NCBI RefSeq assembly: GCF_001570745.1
Contig: NZ_BCSG01000017.1
Span: 1 to 64,000 of the forward strand
Source: Alicyclobacillus mali NBRC 102425
Lineage (GTDB): Bacteria; Bacillota; Bacilli; Alicyclobacillales; Alicyclobacillaceae
DNA: 64,000 nt
Direction of reading: 5' to 3'
Under the pieces are notes generated by a model. The model was given only the letters and a program-made list of their open reading frames with translations, ran no database searches and was not told the origin of the DNA. A program made the position numbers and the translations under genes. Shown piece by piece: positions 47,424 through 58,572 of this stretch (position 1 is the first letter of the stretch; each line of letters opens with the position of its first letter).

Positions 47424-48437
47424 GTGGCCACGGTGAAGGACATCGCGCGGCTGGCCGGGGTGTCGCCCACGACGGTATCCTGGGCGCTGAACGGCAAGCG
47501 CGTGAGTGAGGAGTCGCTGCGCAAAGTGCTGGAAGCCGCGCGCGAACTCAACTATCACCCGAAGATGAGCGCTCGGAGTCTGCGAGCGGGCAAGGTCTTT
47601 TCCATCGGATTTTACATCGTCAACCCGAGCCTGGATCCGCGTTTGAACGGGTATTTGTTTCCCATGCTCGCGGGCATTTCGAAGGTCCTCGCCGAGGACA
47701 ACTACGCGATGCAGTTCGATATCGTCACGCCCGACAAACTCGATATTTTAGCGAAGAAAGCGCTTGAACATTCTGTCGACGGCATGCTCGTGTTGCCCCA
47801 GTTCAGCGGCGTGACGGAGCGGTTGTTGAAGGAACTGCCCGACAAATTCCCCGTGGTCTATATGCAACAGGATCCGGCGTCGAGCCCCGGGCACTGCGTC
47901 GTGATCGATCAGGCCGCGGGCGTGGAACTGGCCATTCGGCATCTGCATCATCTTGGCCATCGCGCCATTGGCGTCATCGCAGGGCCCGCGGAACACGTGG
48001 ACAACGTGCTTCGCCTGCAGGCGGCGCAGGCAGTGTTTCGCGATCTCGGCCTCAGCTGGCGCGACGAGTGGGTGGCGCACGGGCAGTTCGACATGGAGAG
48101 CGGCGAGGCGGGCATGCGGCACATTTTGCAGGCGCCGGATCGCCCCACGGCGGTCTTTTGCTTCAACGACTATATGGCCATCGGCGCCCTGCGCGCGGCG
48201 GCGAGTGCGGGCCTGCGTGTGCCGGTCGATGTATCCATCCTGGGTTTCGACGACACGGACGTGGCCGAGGCGAGCACGCCCGCGCTGACGACCATTCAGC
48301 AGCCGGTGTTTCAGCAGGGCCAGCAGGCGGCCGCCATGCTCATGCGGCTCATCAAGGGAGAGGAGTTGCCCAAGCATGTGGAGCGCATCCGGCCGGCCGT
48401 GATCGAGCGGTCGTCCGCGGAACGGAGGCGGGCATGA
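47424..48437 (+). CDS. LacI-family transcriptional regulator
   Basis: A 337-residue regulator. The N-terminal helix-turn-helix (VKDIARLAGVSPTTVSWALNG, residues 4-24; Trp takes the usual Arg-side position) and hinge (RSLRAGKVFSIG) are followed by a sugar-binding periplasmic-like domain. GTG start eight bases after GGGAGG. It is divergent from the celB-like gene, whose promoter holds a palindrome, so control of that gene by a released sugar is likely. Its stop overlaps the ATG of glpP. Confidence 0.9.
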   Translation: MATVKDIARLAGVSPTTVSWALNGKRVSEESLRKVLEAARELNYHPKMSARSLRAGKVFSIGFYIVNPSLDPRLNGYLFPMLAGISKVLAEDNYAMQFDIVTPDKLDILAKKALEHSVDGMLVLPQFSGVTERLLKELPDKFPVVYMQQDPASSPGHCVVIDQAAGVELAIRHLHHLGHRAIGVIAGPAEHVDNVLRLQAAQAVFRDLGLSWRDEWVAHGQFDMESGEAGMRHILQAPDRPTAVFCFNDYMAIGALRAAASAGLRVPVDVSILGFDDTDVAEASTPALTTIQQPVFQQGQQAAAMLMRLIKGEELPKHVERIRPAVIERSSAERRRA

Positions 48438-48985
48438 GCGCGTTCGAGGGCCGGCGCGTGCTTCCCGCTGTGCGCAGCCCGAAGGACTTTGAGGAGCTGA
48501 TGCAGGGACCGCACCCGGTGGTGGTGCTCTTGGAGACGAATCTCACCGCGCTTCCGAGCCTGATGCGCCTGGCGAACAAGGCGGGAAAGCATCTCATCCT
48601 CCATGCGGACCTGATTCAAGGGTTGAAGCACGACGAGGCGGGGACCCAGTTTCTGTGCCAGATGATCCGGCCGTACGGCATCATTTCCACGCATGCGAGC
48701 GTGATTGCGACGGCGAAGAAGCAGGGCGTGATCGCCATCCAGCGCGTGTTTCTCATCGACTCGCACAGCCTGCGCACGAGTTACCGCGTTCTGCAGCAGG
48801 CGAAGCCGGATTACCTGGAGGTCCTGCCGGGCGTGGTGCCGCAGCTCATTGCGGAGATTCGCGAGCAGACGGGCCTGCCGGTGCTTGCGGGAGGGTTTGT
48901 GCGGACGAAGGAGGACGTGGAGCGGGCCGTCGCGGCTGGCGCGACGGCGGTGACCACCTCCGTGAAGGAACTGTGGCAGATGTAG
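48434..48985 (+). CDS. glpP: Glycerol-3-phosphate-responsive antiterminator
   Basis: A 183-residue protein matching the GlpP family over its length: VVLLETNLTALPSLM, HLILHADLIQGL, GIISTHASVIATAKK, AIQRVFLIDS, EVLPGVVPQLI and LAGGFVRTKEDV. In Bacillus, GlpP binds glycerol-3-phosphate and lets RNA polymerase read through terminators in the leaders of glp genes. It is translated in overlap (ATGA) with the LacI regulator. Likely targets are the glpK and glpD leaders near 54.9 and 56.6 kb. Confidence 0.92.
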   Translation: MSAFEGRRVLPAVRSPKDFEELMQGPHPVVVLLETNLTALPSLMRLANKAGKHLILHADLIQGLKHDEAGTQFLCQMIRPYGIISTHASVIATAKKQGVIAIQRVFLIDSHSLRTSYRVLQQAKPDYLEVLPGVVPQLIAEIREQTGLPVLAGGFVRTKEDVERAVAAGATAVTTSVKELWQM

Positions 48986-49003
48986 GTGGGTTGTACGTCG
49001 GCC

Positions 49004-50725
49004 TCACTTGGCGATGCGCTCCGCTTCGCGCGTCGGCATGGCCTGCGGCTCTTGGTACGTGCCTCGAAATATCGACGCGACCGCGCCAATCACCATGAGG
49101 ATGGCGGAGATGACAAACGCGAGCGCGAGGCCGGTGTGAAACGGCGACGAGATGAGCGTCGGGAAGAAGTGCTTGCCCGTGATCACGGCTGCCTGGGACG
49201 CGGGCAGCTTGTTCAGGATGTTGAGGCCGCTTGGGCCGAGCAGGGACTCGAGTGGATTGTACCCGAGGAGCGCCGCGAACAGTGACGAGGTGGGCGGAAG
49301 CTTGGCGAGGGCGTCGGCGGCCGTCGCGGGCACGCCGTGGGCTGTGAGCCCGGATACGAGCGCGTGAGGCAGCTTCGCCGCGAGCCCGGCCACCACGATG
49401 GAGAAGAAGATCCCCATGCTCATCATTTGCCCCGCATTGTTGAAGGTGGAACGCATGCCGGACGCCACGCCCCGGTACTGCGCCGGCACGGAGCTCATGA
49501 TGGAGGCGTTGTTCGGCGACGCAAACAGTCCCATCCCCACGCCGATGACGAAGATGTCCGCCCAGAACGCAAAGCGGTTGAAATCGATGGGAAGTGCGGC
49601 GAGCAGCAAAAATCCGGCCGCGCTCACAAGCAGGCCGCCCGTCGCAAAGGCCCGCTGCCCGAACTTGTCGGACAAGTAGCCGCTGAGCGGTCCGGCGGCG
49701 AGAAATCCCACCATCTGCGGCAGCGTATAAAGCCCTGCGATAAGCGGTGTGTTCTGGTATGACACGCCGTGCAATGGCAGGTAGATTCCCTGCAGCCAGA
49801 TGATCAGCATGAAGCTCAGGCCGCCCCGCGCGAGAGAGCCCATGAACAGCGCCACGTTACCCAGCGTGAACGGCCGGATGCGGAACAGCTCCAGGCGAAA
49901 CAGCGGATCCGACACGCGGCGTTCGATCGCGCCGAACACGCCGAGCATCACCACGCCGTCGACCAGGAGCGCGATGACCATCGGCGACGACCAGCCCATG
50001 CTGTGTCCCCCGTACGGCATGATGCCGTAGGTCAACGCGAGCATCATGGCCAGGACGCCGAGGGCCAAGGTCGCGTTACCGGGGATGTCGAGTTTCGCGT
50101 CGCGCTGCGGTTTCGCAATCTCCTTCAGCATCAGGTACGCCCACACGGTCCCGACGATCCCGATGGGCACATTGACGAGGAACACGTAACGCCAATGCCC
50201 GGTCGAGGCCAGGATCCCACCCAGCACCAGGCCCACGACGCTGCCCGCCACGGCCGCGATTTGGTTCAGGCCGAGTGCAAGACCGCGTTGGTTGTTGGGA
50301 AACGCATCGGTCAAAATGGCGGCGCTGTTGGAAAAGAGGAACGCGCCGCCGATGCCCTGGATCATGCGGAAGATGATGAGCTCCAGTTCTCCCGCCCTGC
50401 CGTGGCTCCACGTCAGCGAGCAGAGCACCGAGCCGACGGTGAACACCAGGAATCCCAGGTTGTACAGGCGAACGCGGCCGAACATGTCGGACAGTCGGCC
50501 GAACGTCACCAGCAACACCGTCGTCGCCACGTTAAAGCCCATCAGGACCCAGAGCAACAAACTCGTCTGTCCGCCCTGCAGCGGATTGACCTGAATCCCT
50601 GCAAAGATGACGGGCAGTGCGATGATAAGAATCGTGCCATTGATGGAAGCCATCAACACGCCGAGCGTGGTGTTGGAGAGCGCAATCCATTTATAAGCAG
50701 GACTTCTCGCATCCAAAATCCTCAC
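49004..50725 (-). CDS. DHA2-family MFS multidrug exporter
   Basis: A 573-residue, 14-helix proton-coupled exporter. Motif A reads FGRLSDMFGRVRLYN and motif C SVVGLVLGGILASTGHWR. The GTG start overlaps the MerR gene's stop (GTGA), so regulator and exporter form one operon. A large hydrophobic loop (residues about 455-520) with Pro-rich sequence lies before the last helix. Substrates are probably lipophilic drugs, from the family. Confidence 0.9.
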   Translation of the reverse strand: MRILDARSPAYKWIALSNTTLGVLMASINGTILIIALPVIFAGIQVNPLQGGQTSLLLWVLMGFNVATTVLLVTFGRLSDMFGRVRLYNLGFLVFTVGSVLCSLTWSHGRAGELELIIFRMIQGIGGAFLFSNSAAILTDAFPNNQRGLALGLNQIAAVAGSVVGLVLGGILASTGHWRYVFLVNVPIGIVGTVWAYLMLKEIAKPQRDAKLDIPGNATLALGVLAMMLALTYGIMPYGGHSMGWSSPMVIALLVDGVVMLGVFGAIERRVSDPLFRLELFRIRPFTLGNVALFMGSLARGGLSFMLIIWLQGIYLPLHGVSYQNTPLIAGLYTLPQMVGFLAAGPLSGYLSDKFGQRAFATGGLLVSAAGFLLLAALPIDFNRFAFWADIFVIGVGMGLFASPNNASIMSSVPAQYRGVASGMRSTFNNAGQMMSMGIFFSIVVAGLAAKLPHALVSGLTAHGVPATAADALAKLPPTSSLFAALLGYNPLESLLGPSGLNILNKLPASQAAVITGKHFFPTLISSPFHTGLALAFVISAILMVIGAVASIFRGTYQEPQAMPTREAERIAK

Positions 50726-51195
50726 TCACCCTTTTGATCTTGAAATTCAACCGCCTTTGTCGCTTCCTCCTCGCGCTCCAGTCGGGCCCGGATGCGCGTC
50801 AATCGGTCCATGTAATGTTCGCGCATGGCCGCAAGTCTCATCATCTTGTCATCAATGTGGCGAACCACGTCCTCAAGCAAGCGCACGGATTCCGAAAGCA
50901 TTTGGACGTTGTGTTCGGGCTCCCGACCTTCTGCGATGCGCGCCCGATAAGTCTTCAACTGGTCTTCTGTGGAGAGAATGGACCGAATCTCTTGCAGCGA
51001 GTAGCCCAGGGCTTCCTTGAGGCGAAGAATGTGTTCGATGCGTTCAATCGTGTCTTCGTCATACACCCGATGTCCACCCGGCGTTCGCGGAACCTCAGGA
51101 ATGAGACCCTTCTCTTCGTAATAGTGGAGCGTGCGCGGGGTGACGCCCAGTCGTTCCGCCACGGCTTCCACGGTCCACAGTTTGCCGCGCTCCAT
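50722..51195 (-). CDS. MerR-family regulator of the adjacent exporter
   Basis: A 157-residue regulator. The ATG at 51195 follows GAGGAGGTGG; the longer frame lacks such a site. The N-terminal winged helix is canonical (LWTVEAVAERLGVTPRTLHYYEEKGLIP, then HRVYDEDTIERIEHI), with a long coiled coil and a short C-terminal part with no Cys, so it senses an organic ligand rather than a metal. A perfect palindrome lies upstream at 51245-51260. Confidence 0.9.
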   Translation of the reverse strand: MERGKLWTVEAVAERLGVTPRTLHYYEEKGLIPEVPRTPGGHRVYDEDTIERIEHILRLKEALGYSLQEIRSILSTEDQLKTYRARIAEGREPEHNVQMLSESVRLLEDVVRHIDDKMMRLAAMREHYMDRLTRIRARLEREEEATKAVEFQDQKGE

Positions 51196-51244
51196 CTTCC
51201 ACCTCCTCAGCTTCTGCCGCACCCCAGTGTACGCCAATCAGAAA

Positions 51245-51260
51245 CTCACGTCAACGTGAG
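51245..51260. promoter_or_regulatory. MerR-type operator palindrome
   Basis: CTCACGT-CA-ACGTGAG is a perfect 16-base inverted repeat 50 bases before the merR-like start, like the ACCTCACGT...ACGTGAGGT sites of MerR drug regulators. It probably mediates autoregulation of the operon. Confidence 0.7.
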
Positions 51261-51311
51261 GTTTAGGGCACGCATACTCGCATCATCTGAATCGGGTAGA
51301 AGGGACGCTAC

Positions 51312-52813
51312 AAGGCGGGCCCGCCGACCGTCTTGGCGGATCAACGGAAGACCTCGAGCACCCACTCTTCGCCCGCAAGCCGCTTCAATGGGGCCGCCGA
51401 CGATCTCGGCGGATCAACTTAGGCAATCAAGTGCAGGAATGTCTTCGCGCCCGGCTTCAATGGGGCCGCCGACGATCTCGGCGGATCAACGTTGATCACC
51501 CCGCGTATGTTGTGCAGGTTACGATTGCTTCAATGGGGCCGCCGACGATCTCGGCGGATCAACCCGGGTAGCATTTCGTCCGCAGTCGTGGAGCTGTGGC
51601 TTCAATGGGGCCGCCGACGATCTCGGCGGATCAACGCACGGGTTCGGGCTCTTTATGGAGCCTGGAACAGGTAGCTTCAATGGGGCCGCCGACGATCTCG
51701 GCGGATCAACGTTATACGAGCTTGGCATGATTGGCCTTGTCAAAGCTGCGCTTCAATGGGGCCGCCGACGATCTCGGCGGATCAACAATTATGATAAATA
51801 CTGTTACTATCTGAGCCAAAGTAGCTTCAATGGGGCCGCCGACGATCTCGGCGGATCAACTGACTTCGATCTTTACGGATCTCTGTTTACTGCACAGCTT
51901 CAATGGGGCCGCCGACGATCTCGGCGGATCAACGGTGCTGCCTTTGTTCGCGAGCGCCAACAGCGCCTCGTAGCTTCAATGGGGCCGCCGACGATCTCGG
52001 CGGATCAACGGCCTCGAAGTCTGCTTCCTTGCGCTTGATATTTTCGCTTCAATGGGGCCGCCGACGATCTCGGCGGATCAACTTGTACGCACCCATGGTC
52101 AATAATAGCTACCAAATTCAGGCTTCAATGGGGCCGCCGACGATCTCGGCGGATCAACCAAAGCCCTGCAAAAGTTTGTGGAGCTCGCCGCGCCGGCTTC
52201 AATGGGGCCGCCGACGATCTCGGCGGATCAACCCGCCCCTTTTTTGCTGGGTATTTCTGCGGCGGAAGGCTTCAATGGGGCCGCCGACGATCTCGGCGGA
52301 TCAACCGCACACGGTCGTACTTCGCGAAGAAGTTCTCGAGGCTTCAATGGGGCCGCCGACGATCTCGGCGGATCAACGCGTCCGACAGCGACGGCGAAGT
52401 GTTCTCTGGCGGTGCTTCAATGGGGCCGCCGACGATCTCGGCGGATCAACTGTGACTGCGGATCTTGCGATCCGGAGATCTTCATGCTTCAATGGGGCCG
52501 CCGACGATCTCGGCGGATCAACTGATCCTGGATGTAGTAAACAGCCCAAATCCAGGAAGCTTCAATGGGGCCGCCGACGATCTCGGCGGATCAACGGAGA
52601 TGCAGGTAGCGACGAAGTGCTCGCATGTGCTGCTTCAATGGGGCCGCCGACGATCTCGGCGGATCAACGACTTCAGAGGTTGCGCGAACGTGACGGAGAG
52701 GTGGGCTTCAATGGGGCCGCCGACGATCTCGGCGGATCAACAACAAAGCGAAGAGTCCCTAAACCATTAACTCCACGCTTCAATGGGGCCGCCGACGATC
52801 TCGGCGGATCAAC
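51312..52813 (-). CRISPR. CRISPR array 2: 20 full repeats plus one degenerate, 20 spacers
   Basis: The same 37-base repeat as array 1, in reverse orientation (GCTTCAAT ... GGATCAAC on +). Full repeats start at 51382, 51454, 51527, 51599, 51674, 51750, 51824, 51897, 51973, 52046, 52122, 52196, 52269, 52341, 52414, 52486, 52559, 52632, 52705 and 52777. Spacers are 35-39 bases. A degenerate repeat (51312-51345) marks the old end. The leader is on the right, so transcription is leftward. The newest spacers are nearest 52813. Confidence 0.97.
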
Positions 52814-53002
52814 TCCACGCTTCACAGCCCGCTCTTGGCGCGGCTTTCCGGGCGAAAATCGCGAACCTACACGGCTCGCATCCTTTTCAGATGTTCCAAC
52901 TGCCCTCATCATACCCTCTCACCGGTCAAAAATCCAGTCCCCATGCGGAATTTTCTTATTTCGCGAACCCCCTGGGTTTTCGCCATCGATTCAGGTTCGC
53001 GC
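52814..53002 (-). promoter_or_regulatory. CRISPR leader 2
   Basis: Read on the minus strand this is homologous to leader 1 along its length, including the conserved CTGGAT-18 nt-TATGAT block and the ends next to the repeat. Differences cluster in two short blocks (GGTGAG in place of GCATAG, and the stretch before the last 60 bases). Confidence 0.8.
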
Positions 53003-53139
53003 TTCTTGAATCGTTGCAGGCAGACGCATGTACCATGCATCCCTACGCAGATGCATTCGTTCGATGAAGGTGCCCTTTTTAACTGCCCCTGTACCGAAGA
53101 ACTCGAGTTATCGTGTGCCACACGTGCACCAAAAACACG

Positions 53140-53168
53140 TTCTCAAGCTCCCCATCGCGCGCTATAAT
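53140..53168 (+). promoter_or_regulatory. Promoter of the phosphate-transporter operon
   Basis: A perfect TATAAT (53163-53168) has TTCTCA 17 bases upstream (53140-53145). It is 54 bases before the GTG start of the PiT gene. Confidence 0.5.
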
Positions 53169-53221
53169 ATCTCTTCTACTCCCAATCTCAACATGGTGAG
53201 ATCTAAGGGGGTGGCCAATGA

Positions 53222-54205
53222 GTGGTTGCTCTCGCTGCATACGTTCTCGTAGCGGTCTTTGCGGCGTTGTCTGGGTTGAACGATGGAGGCAATTTGCTCG
53301 CGGTGCTCGCGAGTTCGCGAATCTTGCCGGTCGCGGTCGTGATCGTCGAGATCGGCACATGCATGACCGTTGCTCCGTTTCTCATTGGAACGCGAGTGGC
53401 CCATACCATCGGCGCCGGCATCCTGCCGCTCGCCGAACTCAGCCTGCCCGTGGTGACGGCTGCGCTGGTGGCGACGCTTGTGACACTTCTGGCCTGTTAT
53501 GCCTCTAGCGTGCCGACAAGCATCACGTTCGCACTTGTAGGCGCAATGGGTGGAGTGGGCGCGGTGATGCTGGGGATGGATCGGGTTCATTGGGCGAGCG
53601 TGGGGCGCGTGGCGGGATGGCTCGTCCTGAGCGTGATGCTGGCCGGCGTCGCGGGATATGTGGCTCACATTGTCGCGAAGCTCCTTCTGGGACGCGCGTC
53701 CGCACGAGCGGGACGATCAGCGCTTTGGACGGAGATTGCGACATCCGCTTGCGTATGCATAGGATACGGCGCGAACGATGCGGAAAAGACGCTGGGCCTT
53801 TTGGCGCTGGTGACGGGCGTGTCGCATCACCGCGGCGTATTTCACGTGGCGCCGTGGATGGTCGGGTTCTCGACCGCGGCCTTTCTCGTGGGACTGCTCG
53901 TCGGCGGCTGGCGCGTGGCTCGCATGATTCAAGGCCACGTCTTTCGTATCCGACCCATCCACGCGGTCATGAACGAGTTCGCCACGGCGGCGGTCGTGAT
54001 CGCGGCCTCAAGCCTGGGCGGGCCTGTGAGCACGACGCAGGCGCTCGACAGTTCGCTGGTGGGCGTGGGGGCGAGCGCGCACGCGCGGCGGGTGCGCTGG
54101 CGGGTGGTGCGGAAGATGGCTGGGGTGTGGATCATGACCATGCCGCTGGCGTTTGTCGTCGGGTGCGTGACGGGACAACTGTTTGTTTGGGGGGGATACC
54201 GATGA
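53222..54205 (+). CDS. PiT-family inorganic phosphate transporter
   Basis: A 327-residue low-affinity phosphate carrier with about ten helices. The family GxNDGxN/GANDAxK signatures appear as LSGLNDGGNLLAV near the N-terminus and GYGANDAEKTLGLLAL in the second half, and VSTTQAL follows. The GTG start has AAGGGGGTGG upstream. It overlaps the DUF47 gene (ATGA), the common Pit-DUF47 pair. The N-terminal signature departs slightly from the usual form, so substrate could also be sulfate or another anion. Confidence 0.88.
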   Translation: MVALAAYVLVAVFAALSGLNDGGNLLAVLASSRILPVAVVIVEIGTCMTVAPFLIGTRVAHTIGAGILPLAELSLPVVTAALVATLVTLLACYASSVPTSITFALVGAMGGVGAVMLGMDRVHWASVGRVAGWLVLSVMLAGVAGYVAHIVAKLLLGRASARAGRSALWTEIATSACVCIGYGANDAEKTLGLLALVTGVSHHRGVFHVAPWMVGFSTAAFLVGLLVGGWRVARMIQGHVFRIRPIHAVMNEFATAAVVIAASSLGGPVSTTQALDSSLVGVGASAHARRVRWRVVRKMAGVWIMTMPLAFVVGCVTGQLFVWGGYR

Positions 54206-54837
54206 GCAAGCTGGCGCAGTGGCTTCGCCCGAATGAGTCAAGGTTCTTCGCGCTGCTCGAGGCGCAGGCGCGGCAGGCACAACGAGGGGTGCATTTGCTC
54301 GGCGAGATCGTGGAGATGAAGCCGGGTGAAGACGAGCTGCGCCGATACGCAGAGCGGATGCGAGCGTTGGAGCAGGAGGGCGATGCCATTCGGCGAGCCG
54401 TCATTGAGGAACTGATTCGCAGCTTCATGACGCCGATGGATCGGGAGGATATCTACGATCTCTCCCGCAGCCTGGACGACATTCTCGACTATGCACACAC
54501 GACGGTGCAGGAGTTTCTGGTGTACGCGATTCCGTTTGAGCCCGCCATTCATGAGATGGCGGAGGCGCTGAAGGAAGGCGTGGATGCCTTGGCCGAGGCG
54601 GTCGCGGGGCTGGTGAAGCCGGGGCCGTCTGTGCACGCTGCGATTGTGCGGGCGAAGAAGATGGAAAACCGGATGGAGGAACTGTATCGGGAGTCGAACG
54701 CCGAGCTGTTCCTGAGCCAGGACGTGCACCACATCTTCCGCATGCGCGAGGTGTATCGGCACATGAGCAATGCCGCGGATAGGCTCGACAGGGCCGCGGA
54801 CATGGTGGGAGGTATCTTGATCAAGGGGCTGGGGTAG
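54202..54837 (+). CDS. DUF47/PhoU-like phosphate transport regulator
   Basis: A 211-residue, fully helical, acidic protein with no membrane segment. The PhoU-like three-helix bundle carries MDREDIYDLSRSLDDILDYA near residue 75-95, whose acidic residues bind metal in relatives. Overlapping translation with the PiT gene indicates it gates or regulates that carrier. Confidence 0.9.
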   Translation: MSKLAQWLRPNESRFFALLEAQARQAQRGVHLLGEIVEMKPGEDELRRYAERMRALEQEGDAIRRAVIEELIRSFMTPMDREDIYDLSRSLDDILDYAHTTVQEFLVYAIPFEPAIHEMAEALKEGVDALAEAVAGLVKPGPSVHAAIVRAKKMENRMEELYRESNAELFLSQDVHHIFRMREVYRHMSNAADRLDRAADMVGGILIKGLG

Positions 54838-54871
54838 GGGGGCGTGACCGCCCGCAAACCAACTGAGACCC

Positions 54872-54901
54872 TTTACACGAAGCGCGCGGCTGCGTTACAG
54901 T
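54872..54901 (+). promoter_or_regulatory. Candidate glpK promoter
   Basis: TTTACA (54872-54877) and TACAGT (54896-54901), 18 bases apart. The transcript would start near 54908, just upstream of the leader hairpin. Confidence 0.5.
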
Positions 54902-54930
54902 GAAGGCAAGTTGATAGTTACGCCTTTTGA

Positions 54931-56535
<1,605 letters not shown>

Positions 56536-56565
56536 CGGCTCGTAGATCCGCGCCTTCGCGGAAGA

Positions 56566-56571
56566 TATAAT
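56566..56571 (+). promoter_or_regulatory. -10 box of glpD
   Basis: TATAAT directly upstream of the leader hairpin; no convincing -35. The transcript would start near 56578. Confidence 0.4.
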
Positions 56572-56607
56572 AGACTTGACAAGTTCATCACGTATGGTTG
56601 AGACGAT

Positions 56608-56665
56608 GAGAAAACCACAGGTCAGGTGCCTGAGAGGGCGCTTGGTTTGTGGTTTTTCTCTTGTT
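56608..56665 (+). promoter_or_regulatory. glpD leader terminator/antiterminator, probable GlpP target
   Basis: GAGAAAACCACA (56608-56619) pairs with TGTGGTTTTTCTC (56648-56660, one bulged T) and is followed by TTGTT. An inner TCAGG/CCTGA stem extends it. It lies 28 bases before the glpD start and should end transcription unless GlpP acts. Confidence 0.7.
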
Positions 56666-56688
56666 CGGATGTAAAGGAGGCATACAAC

Positions 56689-58383
56689 ATGGCGGAGGTG
56701 CGGTTTTCAACAATGGCGAGATCGGCCATCAAGGCGGAGATGGCCGGCGAGCCGTTCGATGTACTCATCATCGGCGGTGGCATCACCGGAGCGGGCATCC
56801 TGCTCGACGCGACGGCACGGGGCATGAAGGCGGCACTGGTCGAGATGCAGGACTTCGCCGCGGGCACGTCCAATCGGTCGACGAAGCTCGTGCACGGCGG
56901 CCTGAGGTATCTGAAGCAGTTTGAGGTGGGACTCGTTGCAGAGGTCGGGAAGGAGCGCGCCATCGTCTACGAGAACGGCCCGCACATCACGACGCCCGTG
57001 TGGATGCTCTTGCCCATCATCGAGGGCGGCACGTACGGCTGGCTTGCGACGAGCGTGGGCATCTACGTGTACGACAAGCTCGCGGGCGTCAAGCGCTCCG
57101 AGCGGCGCAAGATGCTCACCGCCGAGCAGGCGCTCGCGATTGAGCCGCTGCTTCGCCGCGATGGCCTGAAGGGCGCGGGCTATTACGTAGAATACCGGAC
57201 GGACGACGCCCGCCTCACGCTGGAGATTCTGAAAAAGGCGGTGGAGATGGGCGGAATTGCGCTCAACTACGCGAAGGCCACCGGTTTTCTCTACCATGAG
57301 GGTAGGGTCGCGGGGGCCGAAATCGAGGATGTGTTCACCGGCGAAACCTTCGTCGTTCGGGCGAAGAAGGTCGTCAACGCCACCGGTCCGTGGGTCGATG
57401 AGCTCCGGGAGAAGGACGGATCGAAGTCCGGCAAGACCCTGCATCACACCAAGGGCGTGCACATCGTGGTGGACGGGAAGCGGTTCCCGCTTCGAAATTC
57501 CGTGTACTTCGACGTGCCCGACGGGCGCATGGTCTTCGCCATTCCGCGCGACGGCAAGACCTACATCGGCACTACCGATACGGATTATCACGGCGATCTC
57601 GTCCATCCTCGCATGACACAGGCGGATCGCGACTATCTCATCGACTGCGTCAATTTCATGTTCCCAAACGTCAAGCTGACGGCCGAGGACATCGAGAGCA
57701 GTTGGGCGGGTGTTCGGCCGCTCATCCACGAGGAAGGCAAAGATCCGTCGGAGATCTCGCGCAAGGACGAGGTGTTCGTCTCGCCGTCCGGGCTCCTCAC
57801 CATCGCGGGCGGCAAGCTCACCGGCTACCGCAAGATGGCGGAGAAGGTCGTTGACATGGTGGCGCGCGATCTCGGCCAAGCCGGTCGGAGCTTCAAACCG
57901 TGCAATACGGACAAAATTCCCTATTCGGGCGGCGATTTTGGTGGATCGGACAAGATGCCGGCGTTTGTCGAGGATCGCGCGCAGCGCGGCGTGAAGCTCG
58001 GCCTGGCGGAGGAGGACGCGAGGCGCCTCGCCCGGCGCTATGGCACCAACGTGGATGTCGTTTTCAACCTGCTCGCGTCCGGGCGGGATCGCGCAGAGGC
58101 GTATGGGCTGAGGCCAGATGTGTATGCGGAATTGGCGTACGGCCTGCGGCACGAGATGGTGGCGACGCCGTCCGACTTCTTCATCCGAAGAACGGGCGCG
58201 CTCTACTTCGACATCGACTGGGTGAAGGAGAATCAGGACGCCGTCATCCGGTACATGGCGGCGGCTTGCGGCTGGAGCGAAGAAGAGACCGAGCGGCACG
58301 CGCGGGAACTCGAGGCGCGCGTGATGGAGGCAACGGTGGTGGAGGAAGACGTCTCTGCTTCGGGGAGCCTGGTGGGGTCGTGA
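56689..58383 (+). CDS. glpD: Glycerol-3-phosphate dehydrogenase (FAD, membrane-associated)
   Basis: A 564-residue flavoenzyme that oxidises glycerol-3-phosphate to dihydroxyacetone phosphate and passes electrons to quinone. The FAD loop VLIIGGGITGAGI is at 25-37; the family marks GTSNRSTKLVHGGLRYL and RMVFAIPRDGKTYIGTTDT follow. AAAGGAGG precedes the ATG. It lies 150 bases after glpK behind its own leader hairpin; a terminator follows at 58429-58464. Confidence 0.96.
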   Translation: MAEVRFSTMARSAIKAEMAGEPFDVLIIGGGITGAGILLDATARGMKAALVEMQDFAAGTSNRSTKLVHGGLRYLKQFEVGLVAEVGKERAIVYENGPHITTPVWMLLPIIEGGTYGWLATSVGIYVYDKLAGVKRSERRKMLTAEQALAIEPLLRRDGLKGAGYYVEYRTDDARLTLEILKKAVEMGGIALNYAKATGFLYHEGRVAGAEIEDVFTGETFVVRAKKVVNATGPWVDELREKDGSKSGKTLHHTKGVHIVVDGKRFPLRNSVYFDVPDGRMVFAIPRDGKTYIGTTDTDYHGDLVHPRMTQADRDYLIDCVNFMFPNVKLTAEDIESSWAGVRPLIHEEGKDPSEISRKDEVFVSPSGLLTIAGGKLTGYRKMAEKVVDMVARDLGQAGRSFKPCNTDKIPYSGGDFGGSDKMPAFVEDRAQRGVKLGLAEEDARRLARRYGTNVDVVFNLLASGRDRAEAYGLRPDVYAELAYGLRHEMVATPSDFFIRRTGALYFDIDWVKENQDAVIRYMAAACGWSEEETERHARELEARVMEATVVEEDVSASGSLVGS

Positions 58384-58428
58384 GACTGGCCTGGTGAATC
58401 CCGCCGGGACTCTCGATGCGATAAAAGT

Positions 58429-58468
58429 GCGGCGCCAAGTCGAGCGAGTTGAGACTTGCGCCGCTTTC
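58429..58468 (+). terminator. Terminator after glpD
   Basis: GCGGCGC-C-AAGTC pairs with GACTT-GCGCCGC (one bulged C) and is followed by TTTCCTGCTTTTTCT, 45 bases after the glpD stop. Confidence 0.75.
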
Positions 58469-58572
58469 CTGCTTTTTCTACAAAAATCGATGCATTTCGC
58501 TGCAGGAATCCTCACCCCCGTTGCCGAATCCATCCCGCGCAAGCTTCGATTCGGACATCAGGGGGCGTTCTT

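Noticed and set aside
56619-56640. CCTGAGAGGG in the glpD leader, reminiscent of a riboswitch core
   Set aside because: The element is the loop of the terminator hairpin and lacks the other conserved parts of TPP or glycine riboswitches.
58456-58572. N-terminal extension of the S53 protease frame by 39 residues
   Set aside because: It has no ribosome site and would place Cys/Arg-rich sequence before the clear signal peptide that starts at 58573.
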